A DNA stretch of 64,000 bases from Dactylonectria macrodidyma. Taxonomy: Eukaryota > Ascomycota > Sordariomycetes > Hypocreales > Nectriaceae. This document shows, piece by piece, positions 1-11,179 of this stretch. The notes beneath the pieces were generated by a model. The model did no database searches. It had not been told where the DNA came from and saw nothing but the letters and a program-made list of their open reading frames with translations. The stretch covers positions 248,001-312,000 of the forward strand of contig JAGMUV010000023.1 of NCBI GenBank assembly GCA_020744425.1, read 5' to 3'. The stretch's first letter is position 1, and every line of letters starts with the position of its first letter. The position numbers and the translations under genes were made by a program.

Positions 1-141
1 TCGGACAGCCCAGAGTTCCTCGCCAGCACCCCCCACTGCAACGGCCAGTCTGATATTGTACGTCATCAGGCGCAGGTTGATGGTGCCGGAAGAGGCCGCG
101 GCCACGGAAATGGCATTGAGTAGAAGGGAATTGAACTTCAT
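1..141 (-). CDS. Secreted endonuclease/exonuclease/phosphatase-fold protein, N-terminus only
   Basis: Only the first 47 codons are present; the gene runs off the left edge. The ATG is at 141-139 on the minus strand. The product opens with a signal-peptide-like stretch (K2, then a Leu/Ala-rich core to about residue 18). It continues with a strand ending in MTYNIR (residues 26-31), then GEELWAVR (40-47). The MTYNIR strand followed by a G-E-x-x-W-x-x-R segment is the usual beginning of EEP-superfamily proteins (DNase I/sphingomyelinase-like fold), where the Asn helps bind the catalytic metal. Known of the family: extracellular phosphodiesterases of varied substrates. Inferred: a secreted member of unknown substrate. 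The catalytic Glu and His residues lie outside the window, so activity cannot be judged. It is divergent from the AtuA-family gene to its right. Confidence 0.65.
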   Translation of the reverse strand, partial: MKFNSLLLNAISVAAASSGTINLRLMTYNIRLAVAVGGAGEELWAVR

Positions 142-1866
142 GGTGAGGACTACTTCTTCAAAATTCCAAAATAGGTGTGTTGCTGCACAGGCTCCTCGAC
201 TATAGTCCAGCGCAGCCACCTCTTTAATACAAAAAGTTGCTTGTGTTCCGATCTATACACAGTCTCGCAGTTGTAACTCCGAGTTTCCCAATAAGGAAAC
301 TGGAAGTATTCGGGCTTTTGACCATTGGCGATGGAGGGGTCATGCCTTGGAATAGCCCCCTGGTGGATGCGGTGATCAACAGGCACGTGGGAGAACTGAG
401 TGGTGACAACCTAGGATGCCAGCCAACCCTTGTCCAAACCACCAACTTATCAGCCATATGGAATCGGCTTTAAGAGCCATGCTCGGCACTAAAATCACGC
501 AAGCTTCGATTTGATCATTGATGTGATAACACAACCATGGTAATAGTATGCTTAAATAGGTGGGTCTGAGGAGTTTCGTGATGGTGGACGATCTGGTGGG
601 GTGAGCTTGGCCCAGTAAGCGTCCCTGAGAACCTCACATGGTGGGATTGAGAGGCTCTAGCATAAAGGATGGCCTGCAAAAGACCAAATCAACCAGTTTA
701 TGGTCGTATCTAGGCCCATCTCCTCATGAGACTGGCGGACTTCGGTCATGAGTCTGTCTTAGGCGGGGTAGCGAAAGTTGCTCCAGGATCCACTCGATTG
801 ACGATGGGATACTGGTCTGTTCAAACATCGGCCACCGCTCGCTTGGATCACCTTTTTGCAGGCGAAGTAGAGAGACGGAGTGAAATGAGATTCGTTGTCG
901 TCTTGGCTTCATCTTGAACAAAGCCGCATAATTGCGCACCCTCTAGTTTTGACAACTAAGAGCCAATAAGCATGTCTTGGCGAAATTGTGAAGAGTAGGG
1001 AGGTCACTCAACAGCTAAAAGAAACAACCTAAGAGAAGTTGAATGATGCGCAACATATAATTAGGCAGGCAACAAGGCAGGAATGAAACAGTGATGAGTG
1101 AGTAGTGAATAGCGAATAGTGACCGTAAGCGATAGAAGTTGAAAGACGCCACACTTGGTAAGTTTTGTCGATTAATTGAGGCTGAGGTTTTGAACTTTAA
1201 TAAGCAATCGATGAGATATGACGGGTTTTGGTTACCGGGCGAGATGGATATCTGCGCTTAACATCAACCACAACCTACACACGAAACATGGAGTTTGTGA
1301 CAGCCTGCAAATGATAGCCGTGGCTCCGGAAATAAAGCCCAAAGCGACTCAGGAAATTGAATTTCCGCACACGGTACCCATAATTTGATGAAAATGCAGC
1401 CCGGCAGTTTCTTATTTGCTGCCATTGTCTCTACTCCAACTCTGCGAATGGGTGGGTATTCTTTTCCGCTCGCTGCATCGAGCCTCGCCAATCGGCCCCC
1501 GATTGCCATAGCTGAACGTCGACCCCACACTGTCGATGTCTCAAGGTCAAACTCCCCACACGGAACTATGCTGGTTCGGGCATGAGGAGAAGGTGTCGTG
1601 ACGGTTTAAGCGGACTCGGTATGGGGAAGGAATCGGTTGGAGAGGTGCGAGTCCGCGTGCTGTCTTCCGAAGTTGGGGCCGGATGTGGAGAGATGAGGGG
1701 GATATGTCGTGTATAAGTAGAGGGAGGAGAGGCTGCAGTTGAAGATGTGACAAGATAGAAAAGAGAGCCGGTAAGTGATGAGACAAGATCCATAAGTGCC
1801 AATACGGGATCCATTAAGCATCCCCGACCTCACCAATTTGACACAAAGAACCTCAACACCGCAATC
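142..1866. other. Divergent intergenic region, EEP gene / AtuA-family gene
   Basis: No open frame here has coding character. The region should hold both promoters. Immediately left of the AtuA start there is purine-rich DNA and one TATA-like site (listed separately). A short irregular repeat of GTGAATAG-like words lies near 1100-1125. I see nothing else. Confidence 0.6.
1712..1719 (+). promoter_or_regulatory. TATA-like element upstream of the AtuA-family gene
   Basis: TATAAGTA lies about 150 nt before the ATG at 1867, in purine-rich DNA. Position and sequence fit a core promoter element, but no transcript start is known. Confidence 0.3.
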
Positions 1867-3829
1867 ATGCCTTCAGCAAAGCGAGCCATCCGCATCGCCG
1901 GGTCATCAGGCGGCTTCTCCGACCGGCAACGCGCCATCGGTGACCTGGCCAAGAACTGCGACATCGATTGCATCATCGGTGACTGGTTATCCGAGTGCAC
2001 CATGACTCTGCACGGCGCCCAAAAAGAAGAGAACGCGCGCCTGCGCAAAGCTGGCGAGCTGGGCGACGATGCAGTCGCGGGCCTGTTTGATCCGACCTTT
2101 ATGGACAACCTGTCGCCCGCACTGCCATACCTCAAGTCTAAGAACATCAAGGTCGCGGTAAATGCGGGTGCTAGTGATACTGAGTTACTGGCGAAGCTGG
2201 TCGAGGAGGAGGTCAAGCGACAGGGGCTAGACTTGAAGGTGGGATGGATCAATGGTGATGAAGTTACGGATACCGTCAAGCGGTTGCATGAGAATGGTGA
2301 GGAGTTTGTGAGTTTGATGACAGGAAAGACGTTGAAGGAATGGGGGCATGATATTATTTGCGCACAGTAAGTGCATCTCTCTTTCTCGTATCTCTCTAAC
2401 TCCTCAAACACCTTTCCTCTCTTAAATCCCTTTCACCCGCATACTGACCTCTACTAGATGCTACCTCGGTGGTGCCGGCATCGCAGAAGCCCTCCGTCAA
2501 GGCTGCGACATCGTCATCGCGGGCCGTGTCGCCGACGCAGCACCCACCATCGGAGCATCCATGTGGTGGCACGGCTGGAACCGCGAGACGGACCTCGATC
2601 AGATCGCCGGCTCGCTCGTCGCCGGCCACCTGATCGAGTGCTCGGCCTACGTCTGCGGCGGCTACTACTCGGGCTTCAAGGCCCTCATGGACAAGTGTGA
2701 GAACCTCGGCTTCCCCATCGCCGAAGTCGAACACGATGGGTCGTGTATTATCAGCAAGGAGGCTGGGACAGGCGGCGAAGTTTCTGTTGGGACTGTGTCG
2801 TCGCAGCTGCTGTATGAGATCCAGGGCCCGCTGTACTATGGCTCCGACGTCACGGCCAACCTCGAGGGCATCGTCATGGAGCAGCTCGCCAAAGATCGCG
2901 TGTTAGTCTCAGGCGTGCGAGGCCTTCCCGCGCCCTCGACGACTAAAGTCGGTCTCACAGCTTTTGGAGGCTACCAAGCCGAGTTCCACTACTACCTCGT
3001 CGGCCTAGACCTCGAGGAAAAGGCCGAGTGGACAGAGCGCCAGATCCGCTACTCCATCGGCGACGCCATCAAGGACCTGACGTGCCTCAAGTTCAGCCTC
3101 AACGGCTACTCGCCCGAGAACCCGCGGAACCAGGAGGTGTCGACGGTCGACTTCCGCATCTTCCTGCAGACCAAGAAGAAGGCCCTTGTCGACAAGTTCA
3201 CTCTTGACGTGCCCGGCTTCAACCGCTGGTGCATGGAGAACTTCCTGCAAAGCTGCCCGGGCGCCACACTCGGCAACGACCAGCGGCAGAGCGAGGGCAA
3301 GCCCTTTTACGAATACTACGTGACACTGCTGGCCCAAAAGGAGGTCAAACATCGCGTCGAGTTGCCGTGGGCGAACAAGTCCATCGACATCCCCGTGCAA
3401 GAAAACACACGCGCAGACTATCCACGTGACCAAAACTCATATGAGACGAAGAATCCCGTCGACCTCGCCTCCTTTGGTCCTACAACTCGTGGCCCTCTCG
3501 GCTGGATCGTCGGCGGCCGGTCCGGTGACAAAGCCTCCGATGCCAACGTCGGCTTCTACGTGAGGCATCAAGACGAGTGGGACTGGCTTCGCAGCGTCCT
3601 GACCGTGGCCAAGATCAAGCAGTTGCTCGAGGGCAGCGACAAGGGTAAGAAGATTGAGCGGTTCGAGATCCCCGGGATTCGGGCTGTGCACTTTCTCGTG
3701 AGAGATCACCTAGATCGAGGTTACAACTCTACCAGCGAATATGACACCTTAGGGAAGAATATTTGCGAGTATTTGCGGGCCAAACATATCGAACTGCCCA
3801 ACAAGTTCCTCCGAAGAGGCCGGATTTAG
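1867..3829 (+). CDS. AtuA-family (DUF1446) protein
   Basis: Two exons, 1867-2366 and 2458-3829, joined across a 91-nt GTAAGT...CTAG intron, give 623 residues. The joined frame restores a continuous block through the junction (Gln167, then C-Y-L-G-G-A-G). The N-terminus has the IRIAGSSGGFSDR motif typical of AtuA/DUF1446 proteins. The AtuA domain covers roughly residues 7-480. A smaller C-terminal domain begins near residue 512 (GPLGWIVGGRSGDK) and resembles the AtuA-like ferredoxin-fold domain fused in fungal members. In Pseudomonas, AtuA belongs to the acyclic terpene (citronellol/geraniol) utilisation cluster, but its reaction is not settled. The fungal role is unknown; a part in branched acyl or terpenoid catabolism is inference. 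No signal peptide is seen. It is convergent with the ferric reductase, with about 104 nt between stop codons. Confidence 0.88.
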
Positions 3830-3933
3830 TGCATTAAAAGGAGACACGGGTACATAACTGGACACAAACATAGTTGGCAATATTGATCAATTTCACGCTA
3901 GCTTTATTGCTTTACTTCTGTAGAGACGGTGAT

Positions 3934-6191
3934 TTACCACACAATAGCCTCATCCATAAGTCTCACCACAGCTCCATGTCGAGCCAACGCCGAAACGGTA
4001 TATCGCACTTCATCCAGCATCGGCAACGGACCACAGACAACAACGGTAGTACCAACATTTCCAGCTTTGCCCAGCTCCGACCCCAAGATTTCCCGCACGT
4101 TGATGCGAGACCCAACCGTAATATGTGACTCGATGCGACCCCAGTTGGGTTTCTTGCCATCTCCATGTCCGAGCAGCATACCCTCGATGGAATCCACGAG
4201 ACCTTGGTTGCGGCTGCCCCAGTAGAACTTGGTCGTTCCGATGGGCTCATACAGGCTGAGGGATCGCTCGAGAGCAGGAATGACAGCGGTGACGCCGACG
4301 CCACCAGCGATGACGAGCAGGTTGGGGTAGTCAGGCGAAGGGGCAAGCTTGCTCTCAGTGCCCTGGATAGATGTCCTGCCCTCGTGGCCGTAGCTACCCT
4401 CGATGAGAATTGGAACACCACCTTTGACACCGCACTTGGCAGCGAGATATTGCGTGAGGCCTTTATGGACACGGACAAACATGGTAATACCGGCCTTGCC
4501 GTTGCCCTGGGCCGCAATAGTGGAGGCCACCTTGGTAGTAACAATGCCAGCCTCCTTTCTCGCGGCAGCATCCACGGCCACGGAAGACAGCTCAGTATCA
4601 GAGTTGGAGTTGGAGTTGGAGGCCGAGAGCAAAGAAGACCCGTTTGTGCTGCGGCACGGGTTGAGGCTGATGACGGAGAACGGGTGGTTCTCCCACACGC
4701 GCCACGAGACAGTAGGAAAGTAGGCGTAGCAGTAGCCGGTGCACTCAACACCAGGGACGTCGATCCGGATGTACTCTTCGTCGACCTTGGTGATGTACGC
4801 CCTCTTGATTCCGTGCTTGGTCATCCTAGCGAGACGCAGAAGTCTATCAAAGGCCCACACAGCCATGGCCGTGAACAGCCAGATGTCGAAGCCGTCGCTG
4901 CCGTCGTAGAGGAAGAGGATGTGATACCACGAGCCAGTGATAGCGACGATGGCCAGGGCGATGTGCCCGATGAGGAAGATTTCGTACCAGTATTTGCGGA
5001 GCGGCATCATGGACAGGGGGATGAGGAGGCTCAGGGCGAGTGTGCCAATGATGCCCCAGTACCAGTAGGGCTGGGCAGCCGACTCGACGTAGTAACCGCC
5101 GGCCACCACCATCTGAAGCCACATGGCCGAGTGAAGACAAGCTTGCATAGTGCAAGTAAAGGCGATCCATCGATGAAGCAGGAGGAAGGTCGACTGCGAC
5201 CAGTTGGTCATCCACATGAGGAGGTTGTTGCGGCCGCCATAGATGACCGTCAGGGGGATATTAGCAAACGACAACATGCCCAGCCTGTTCGCGATATGTC
5301 TGGTCAACTCATAGCTTCTATCAGGATACCACGAGTTGGGCGAGAGCCTCGGGTAGCCCACGAAGGCGGCGACGGTATTGATGATGAGGATGTAGACGAT
5401 GAAGATGGCCTGGCCGCGGGTGGGAATCATGGCGAGACCGAGCACAGGCACGTTGTGAGTTCGGCCAAATACCGGAGGGTCGATAAAGTAAGCGTAGAAC
5501 TTGCTCGACAACTTGGCGGGCCATGGTAGAAGGCGGAGGAGGGACAGGGCCACAGGGGCTACGGCACCGCCGAGGAAGACGACGAGTCTAGGTAGGAGAA
5601 AGGTGTTAGTGGATAACTAGAGATCATAGAGCCCAAGCAAGAGTTGGCAACTGAAGAGTAAACTTACGAAAACGTAGCCTCATTCTTGGCAACCTTGGCA
5701 AACGACACAATGGCGTTGAGGTAGCCAATATACTCGTCATCCGTGAGTGAGATGGTGCGGTTCAACACCAAGTCAGTGCCCATAGGCAAGGGGGGCTTAG
5801 GGTCGACATGGTCCAAAGCCTCAGAGTAAGAATACAACAACACAACGCCCTCTCCGTTCGAGCCGTAAAACAACTCCTCTTCCCACTTGCGGTCCATCTG
5901 CCACAACTTTACCGAAGAATCGCAGCGGCTGTGCATGCACCAAGCGATGGACGTCAGGTACGCCGAGCTGTTGGCGAAGCACGCCGGCGACGGATATGCC
6001 GAGGCCCGCTCCTCGTCCGTCATGTCGGCGAACTCGGGGCAGTCGATAGACGTGGGGACTGCGTACTCACACGCCCAGAGGCATGGGATTTCGTAGTTGG
6101 CCGTGCCATAGCCAACGAGCGGCTCGGCGTATGAGGTTGATGCCAGCAGCAGCGCCGCCGCCGCCGTGGCGATAGAGGATGTGAGCTTCAT
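3934..6191 (-). CDS. Ferric/cupric reductase transmembrane component (FRE family)
   Basis: Two exons, 6191-5668 and 5587-3934, separated by an 80-nt intron, give 725 residues. A signal peptide (about 1-22) is followed by a Cys-containing luminal domain to about residue 170, then several membrane spans. The four haem ligands are His313/His327 and His383/His397, each pair separated by 13 residues, as expected for a bis-haem ferric reductase domain. An ENHPFSV segment (475-481) is the FAD-binding motif. GGVG (603-606) and VVCGP (691-695) are the NADPH-binding motifs. A Ser/Asn/Ala-rich insert interrupts the FAD-binding region near residues 487-520. Known role: plasma-membrane reduction of Fe3+ (or Cu2+) for uptake, electrons passing from NADPH through FAD and two haems. 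All key residues are intact. The metal preference cannot be read from sequence. GATA sites upstream suggest iron-dependent control. Confidence 0.93.
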
Positions 6192-6990
6192 GTTTGGTCT
6201 ATTAAGAGACTCGAAACTCCCGAGGGATTGGTGATAAGAGAAGTAAAAAGCCCAGTCGGCTGGTCTTGTCTTTAAGATGACGATGGGGCTGTATAAGACC
6301 TGCTCATCTCTTGGTGGATGGATACTCCCTTAACCCAGAGGTGGACACGACGTCTTTATACTTGATACCACTTGGTCCTACGTGCCCCAGCGAAGATCCA
6401 GAACCAACCCCAATCCCATCAAGAGGAGGGAAAAAACCTCCTTCACCCAGTCGCAGGCCACGAGTTACTACTACATTGTCCCCACGCTCTAGCAAGAGGC
6501 GTTTTGTCACTAAACCTCATCATCCCCCATCCCGCTCCGCCCATTGGGCTAGCCAAAAGATCGACACCATGTTTACGAACAACTCGATTTGAAAAGAGGG
6601 CTTGACCCGGCGTCCTGCTAACTGGGAACCGGGCATTCCTCTATCGGTACGGCTGCAGACAGAAAACGTGGAAATGATTCCGCCCTCGATCCTCCTCCTC
6701 CTCCTTGAGGTGCTCTTTGTCAAGTACACTCGTATTTGTACATAGTAAAGCAAGGACTATTACAGCGTTCATCCCTACCGTCTGAGCTATATTGCAGACA
6801 GAACCTTTTCGTTCGCTTCTCGACTGCTCGAACAGTCTCCACCCGTCGTGAAAAGGTTCTCTCCAGCTGCAACCTCCGATTACCAAATACAGACGACGTT
6901 CCGTGGTTGGAGCCTCCTCCTACCCCCCCCCTCCCCGGGATTCCGGTACGTACATGTATCGTCTAGCCCATCGAACCCTGCCAAGGCGGG

Positions 6991-6999
6991 TTATCAGAT
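6991..6999 (-). promoter_or_regulatory. Iron-type GATA site (ATCWGATAA match)
   Basis: Read on the minus strand the nine bases are ATCTGATAA, an exact match to the extended site ATCWGATAA reported for fungal iron-responsive GATA repressors (SreA/SRE/Urbs1 family). It lies about 800 nt upstream of the ferric reductase ATG in the same orientation. Such repressors act on iron-uptake genes, so the location makes sense, but binding is inferred. Confidence 0.35.
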
Positions 7000-8358
7000 G
7001 TGATCCTGTCCACGGAAGCTCGGCAGGCCTCTTGGCAAATGCTTAGACTGCGCAGCTGCCGTTGCGTGCCTTGCTCGACAAGGGGGCCATGCCGCCGTCT
7101 CAAGCCGTTCTGAGGAAATAATGGGTCCCCTTCTTTTAGATTTTACGCTTAGGTTTATGGGTAAGGAAGGGAAGGGTCTGGAAGAGCTTGTTTAGTTTAG
7201 CCCTTGGGTGAATTACCGTCCACGGATTGGGTAGATCCCCCACGACCCGCGGCTTTCGCAAACACGCGGACACGCGGAAACAGGTGATTCTATCGGGAAG
7301 AAGAGGGTTCTTGGGACCAACCGCGTGAAGCCTGGAAGCGAGAAACAACGACACATGAGAATTGGACGAAGTATCTAGCGGCTGAGGCGCTATGGTTAGA
7401 GCCCGCCATCGATCTTCGCTCTAGAGGACCCGGGCTCTGGAGAGACGAAACTACGTTGTCTCTAAAGAAACAAGATACGCAAGTGCGCACATGCAGAGTC
7501 CTCGAACCCGGGCTCCGGCACATACTACGTAACTAGTGTAGCAACCCACACACTCGAACGCTGCTGCGAAGCCAATGCCACGGAGCCCAACGGACTTGTG
7601 GGATGAACTGACATCGGCCTCTCGGTCGCTCCGGCGCACCGGGACCGCAACTACAGTGAGTTAACTTATATGCTCCCCCCCGCTTCCCGACTCCACCTTG
7701 CCCGGCGTTGGGCTGGAGCGGGGATCGACAACCGTCCATGCCGCCGGTTCTGATTTGGGGAGCCGAAAACCCCCATAGTGAGAGGGATACCCTCGCGAAA
7801 ACTCATCGATGATGGGCAGATATTTCGTTGCTCCACGGGATATGACATAGGTAGGCATTGGCATTTGCAAACAGAAACAAGGGCTTGTGATGATCAACGC
7901 TGCCCTGGGTCCCGTGGATCGAGGTCCCCCTCGTTCCGGGATGGCCTCCTCCTCCACCACCACCCTGGTTTCTCTCGGGAATGGGCCGACCGAACCCCGG
8001 TTTCGGGCCTCTAGTGTCGAGCAAGGAATTGTGAATTTCTCACATGAGGTTGGTTAGGAGAAGGGTTCTTGTCCCCTCAAGGTCAGCCCACATATAGCCC
8101 AGCAGGATAACCGAGTGCAACCAGACAAACGAACCTCCACGCAGAAACGGACTTTTTTTGCTCTGCCTCTTCCCAAACGCCTGCCCTGTGAAACTCGGTT
8201 CCGCATGTGGTCCACGTAACAGTGGCATGTTAGTTTCTAGTCTACGACTAGGGCGCAAGTCTAGAACTCGATGCATGGTACCGGGGCCCTGTCGGAGAGT
8301 TCGGCATCACACCCCCTAGCAGACTGCCGGTTTAGGTTTAAAAAAAAACGGGATCTTG

Positions 8359-8420
8359 TCTGATTGATAAGATTGTGGGAAGCACTGATCGATAAGATGT
8401 GATTTTTTGTGACTGATTGA
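8359..8420. promoter_or_regulatory. Repeated CTGATYGATAAG block (GATA cluster)
   Basis: Three related words recur in about 60 nt: CTGATTGATAAGAT, CTGATCGATAAGAT and a truncated CTGATTGATGG. The first two contain GATAAG (8366-8371 and 8391-8396). This is either a small tandem duplication or a GATA-factor binding cluster, about 2.2 kb upstream of the ferric reductase start. Confidence 0.3.
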
Positions 8421-9168
8421 TGGCATGCCTGGATCGACACGAGTTCGCGCCCTTCCGGGCCGAGACTACCACGCTGCGAAAAAAGCTCAAAATGAAAGCC
8501 TAAAGCCTAAGTTGGGTTTTGCGTTTTATGTCTCTGATCCTTGATCCCACCACGTTTATATCGTTGCATGTGTTCTTGGATCTACACCACCCTCTATTTC
8601 TCCATCCCACCAACCATGACCCGACCATTCGGACGTAGACATTTTCGCATCGCATATCCCGTCAGACTGGAACGAAAAGAAAAGAAAAGAAAAAAGTCAT
8701 CGGCATCATGCGAGCCAAGCCATCGGTGGAAAGAACCCCACGCGCCCCTTGGCCTGTCTCCCAGCTAGTGAGGTTGATCTGAATCCAGATTATCTTAGTA
8801 GGGGTCATCTAGCTCGGTAGTCTTGCGGAGCACCTTTTTTGTGCCAGGTCCCTGGTCTTGGCATCGTGTGGTCCCATTGTCTAAAGGTGCCGAGTTTCCC
8901 GTTCCCCATCACACTCCGTGACTAATTGGATCCGTTTGTGCTCCAGGTGTCCAGAGAATCAACAGTCCTGCCGTCGATGGCTTCTGCCACATTGTGCTAA
9001 GCATTGTGCTAACGCGTGTGCTAACTAGTTTAACACCAATCTATCGCGTCTACTACATGTAGTTCACCTGTCAGTGAGCCCATAGAACCGGGCCTCGTCT
9101 CTCGCTCGGACATTCCATCTTGAAGCTATCCATCCATCTAGCCAGCCAGCCATTCCCAGGCTTTCTAT

Positions 9169-10371
9169 TCAAGCCGCAATCGCCTTGAGAAAGGCTCGAC
9201 TCTCGTTACCCTCAACCACCTTGCCCAGAGGCGTCAGGTATGACTCCTCGTGTCCAGCCCCAGCCTGCAAATGCCTCAGATAGGACTGTGCAACGCGGTA
9301 CCACCACCTCCTCTCCGTGGCGCTGGCTCCACTCCCTTCCCACACCCAGATGGCCTTGCCGGCGTCGTCGAGCAGGAAGACGTCGTTGCTGTCGAGGTCG
9401 TCGCGCGTGACCCGCTCGCCGTCCTTGACCAGGTCGAACGAGAGCGTCCCCGAGGCGTCGCTCAGACGGAACAGCCTCGTCGGCTGGGCGTCGACGCTGT
9501 GCGGCTGGTTGCCAGAGGCGAACGGCCGCTTGCTCCTAAATCCTGAGCTTGGCGTATCGTCATCGCCTCCAAGAAGATCGACGATCCGTCGCGATCGGAA
9601 CTCGGACTGCGAGAGCACCTCGACGTCGGCGTGCTTGGCAACCGTCATGTCGTGCACCACCTGTGCAGCCTTTCCCTTCTCCATCGGGCTGCAATCCTGA
9701 CCCTGCCAGACCCAAATCTTGTCGCCCGCATCCAGCACGAAGACGTCTGCGTCGTCAAGACTACGCCAGGTAGGTTCCACCTCGAGGACAATCACACCAT
9801 TAGCACCGCCGGCCGGGTTCTTGAAGACTCGCAGCAGCGTCAGAGTCTCGTCCTTGGGCTCCTCCTCCTCGACGTGCCGGAATCCCGAGTCAGTCCCACC
9901 GGAGCGAATGGACATGCGGGGGAAGAGGGCTAGGAACTCGTCCGATGGCGCCACCTGGACCTCGCGATGCTGCGTAGCTGAACCTCGTAGGAACTCGTCC
10001 AGTTCCGCAGTCTTGTAGGCCGCCGTACCCGCCTCGTCCTGCGAGGTGTGCGCCCCAAGCCAAAAGAAGACGTCGTGCGCCAGCTTCTCGCTGCCGTCCT
10101 TGTCGCCGACCTTGTAAGAGCACAGCACGATGAAGCTGTCCCCGTCGTAAAAGGTGCCGTACTTGTCCTTGGGCCACGCGACCACCTCGAACTGCTCGAT
10201 GCGCCACACAAACAGACCTGGTTCTAGACCGACGTGGCCATCGTTCCACGCGGGCTCTGTGGCGGCCGAGTTGTACTTGACCTCGTGGTCGATGTGCGAC
10301 CCAATGAGCTCGACGTTGCTGTCCTTGATGTCGTACTCCTTCAGATGCACCAGCCCTTGATTCGGCGCCAT
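9169..10371 (-). CDS. Gelsolin-repeat actin-binding protein (severin/fragmin-like)
   Basis: A single uninterrupted exon of 400 residues with no signal peptide. Three gelsolin-type repeats can be traced. G1 spans about 49-150 (LFVWRIEQFEVV, GDSFIVL, FFWLG). G2 spans about 176-272 (LLRVF, DDADVFVLDAGDKIWVWQG). G3 spans about 294-399 (LFRLSD, SNDVFLLDDAGKAIWVWEG). Each ends in the hallmark D-x-VF-x-LD-x-G-x-x-IWVW strand pair or a close variant. Three-repeat members (severin, fragmin, CapG) bind, sever or cap actin filaments, usually in a Ca2+-dependent way. The fungal homologues are little studied, so severing activity is inference. The ATG at 10371 is chosen because the family N-terminus (GLVHLKEYDIKDSNVELIGS) starts right after it. 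It lies tail-to-head with COG5. Confidence 0.88.
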   Translation of the reverse strand: MAPNQGLVHLKEYDIKDSNVELIGSHIDHEVKYNSAATEPAWNDGHVGLEPGLFVWRIEQFEVVAWPKDKYGTFYDGDSFIVLCSYKVGDKDGSEKLAHDVFFWLGAHTSQDEAGTAAYKTAELDEFLRGSATQHREVQVAPSDEFLALFPRMSIRSGGTDSGFRHVEEEEPKDETLTLLRVFKNPAGGANGVIVLEVEPTWRSLDDADVFVLDAGDKIWVWQGQDCSPMEKGKAAQVVHDMTVAKHADVEVLSQSEFRSRRIVDLLGGDDDTPSSGFRSKRPFASGNQPHSVDAQPTRLFRLSDASGTLSFDLVKDGERVTRDDLDSNDVFLLDDAGKAIWVWEGSGASATERRWWYRVAQSYLRHLQAGAGHEESYLTPLGKVVEGNESRAFLKAIAA

Positions 10372-11179
10372 GATGCTTATTTGGGCAGATTGATAAGTGA
10401 CTCAGTAAGAGTGGGGGGTATCTCAATAGATCTAGATGGATGTGGCGAGTGATATTCCTCTATATGGCGAAGTGTGATGAAGGTTGACGTTGATGAGGGG
10501 TTGTCGTCAGGAGCTGTTACGTGAGAATTGTTTTACTGAATGCGGGGGATCGACGTCTCCTGATTGGTGCTACCAGCCTGCCAACACATCACCAATTCAT
10601 CATAAATTGTATGAATATGAGCCAGCTAATCACAGAAAGTCTTGGGCAGTAAATCATCGTGAGCGGATACCTAATGCAGATCATTCCACAGACTAGGCAG
10701 GATGTTGTCATTGCTCTCTTATAACGATAGCCGTAGGGTAGCCTCTAGGGAAGAAAAACATCAGACTAATTAGCTTCTAGTATTACATCAAAAGCCGTTC
10801 GCCCCTCTTCGGAGTAAGTAATAACTAAATTATAAAACAATTTTCATTAATAAAGGGATGAATTTATTGCTAAAGTAGTCTAAATTATCTGCAATTGATA
10901 GCCTAATGCTACCAATAAGGAAGAGGGGAATTCGATGCTTAATGGCCTGGTGTTTTCATCCCACACCTTGGGTAGGTCAGCAGTCGACTGGAGTCAGTAT
11001 ACGCAGATACTGATGCATGGACAACGTGAATACATAGAGAACTCTGGAGCAATATAAAGTGTGAGGTAGCGTGATATATTGTGTTGATAAAGTACTTTTG
11101 ACCACTGCTCTATTCCTATTTAGCGCTCTACAGGAGATACGCACGCATAAAGAAGCCAACAAGGACGGCCCCAGATACG
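10372..11179. other. AT-rich spacer between gelsolin-like gene and COG5
   Basis: No gene is seen. The stretch 10760-10915 is markedly AT-rich compared with its surroundings and shares the 13-mer ATAACTAAATTAT with another AT pocket at 18716-18728. It may be remnant repeat DNA, or simply promoter plus 3' flank. Confidence 0.4.

Larger units (their letters stand above)
6192..9168. other. Upstream region of ferric reductase, no gene seen
   Basis: This lies between the ferric reductase start and the 3' end of the gelsolin-like gene, so any promoter here most probably serves the reductase. Short open frames have no coding character. It contains an exact ATCTGATAA on the minus strand (6991-6999), a GATAAG at about 6234, and a GATAAG cluster near 8360-8425. 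Confidence 0.55.

Noticed and set aside
4165..5529. Long plus-strand frame opposite the ferric reductase
   Set aside because: Antisense shadow of a well-supported gene; translation has no family features.
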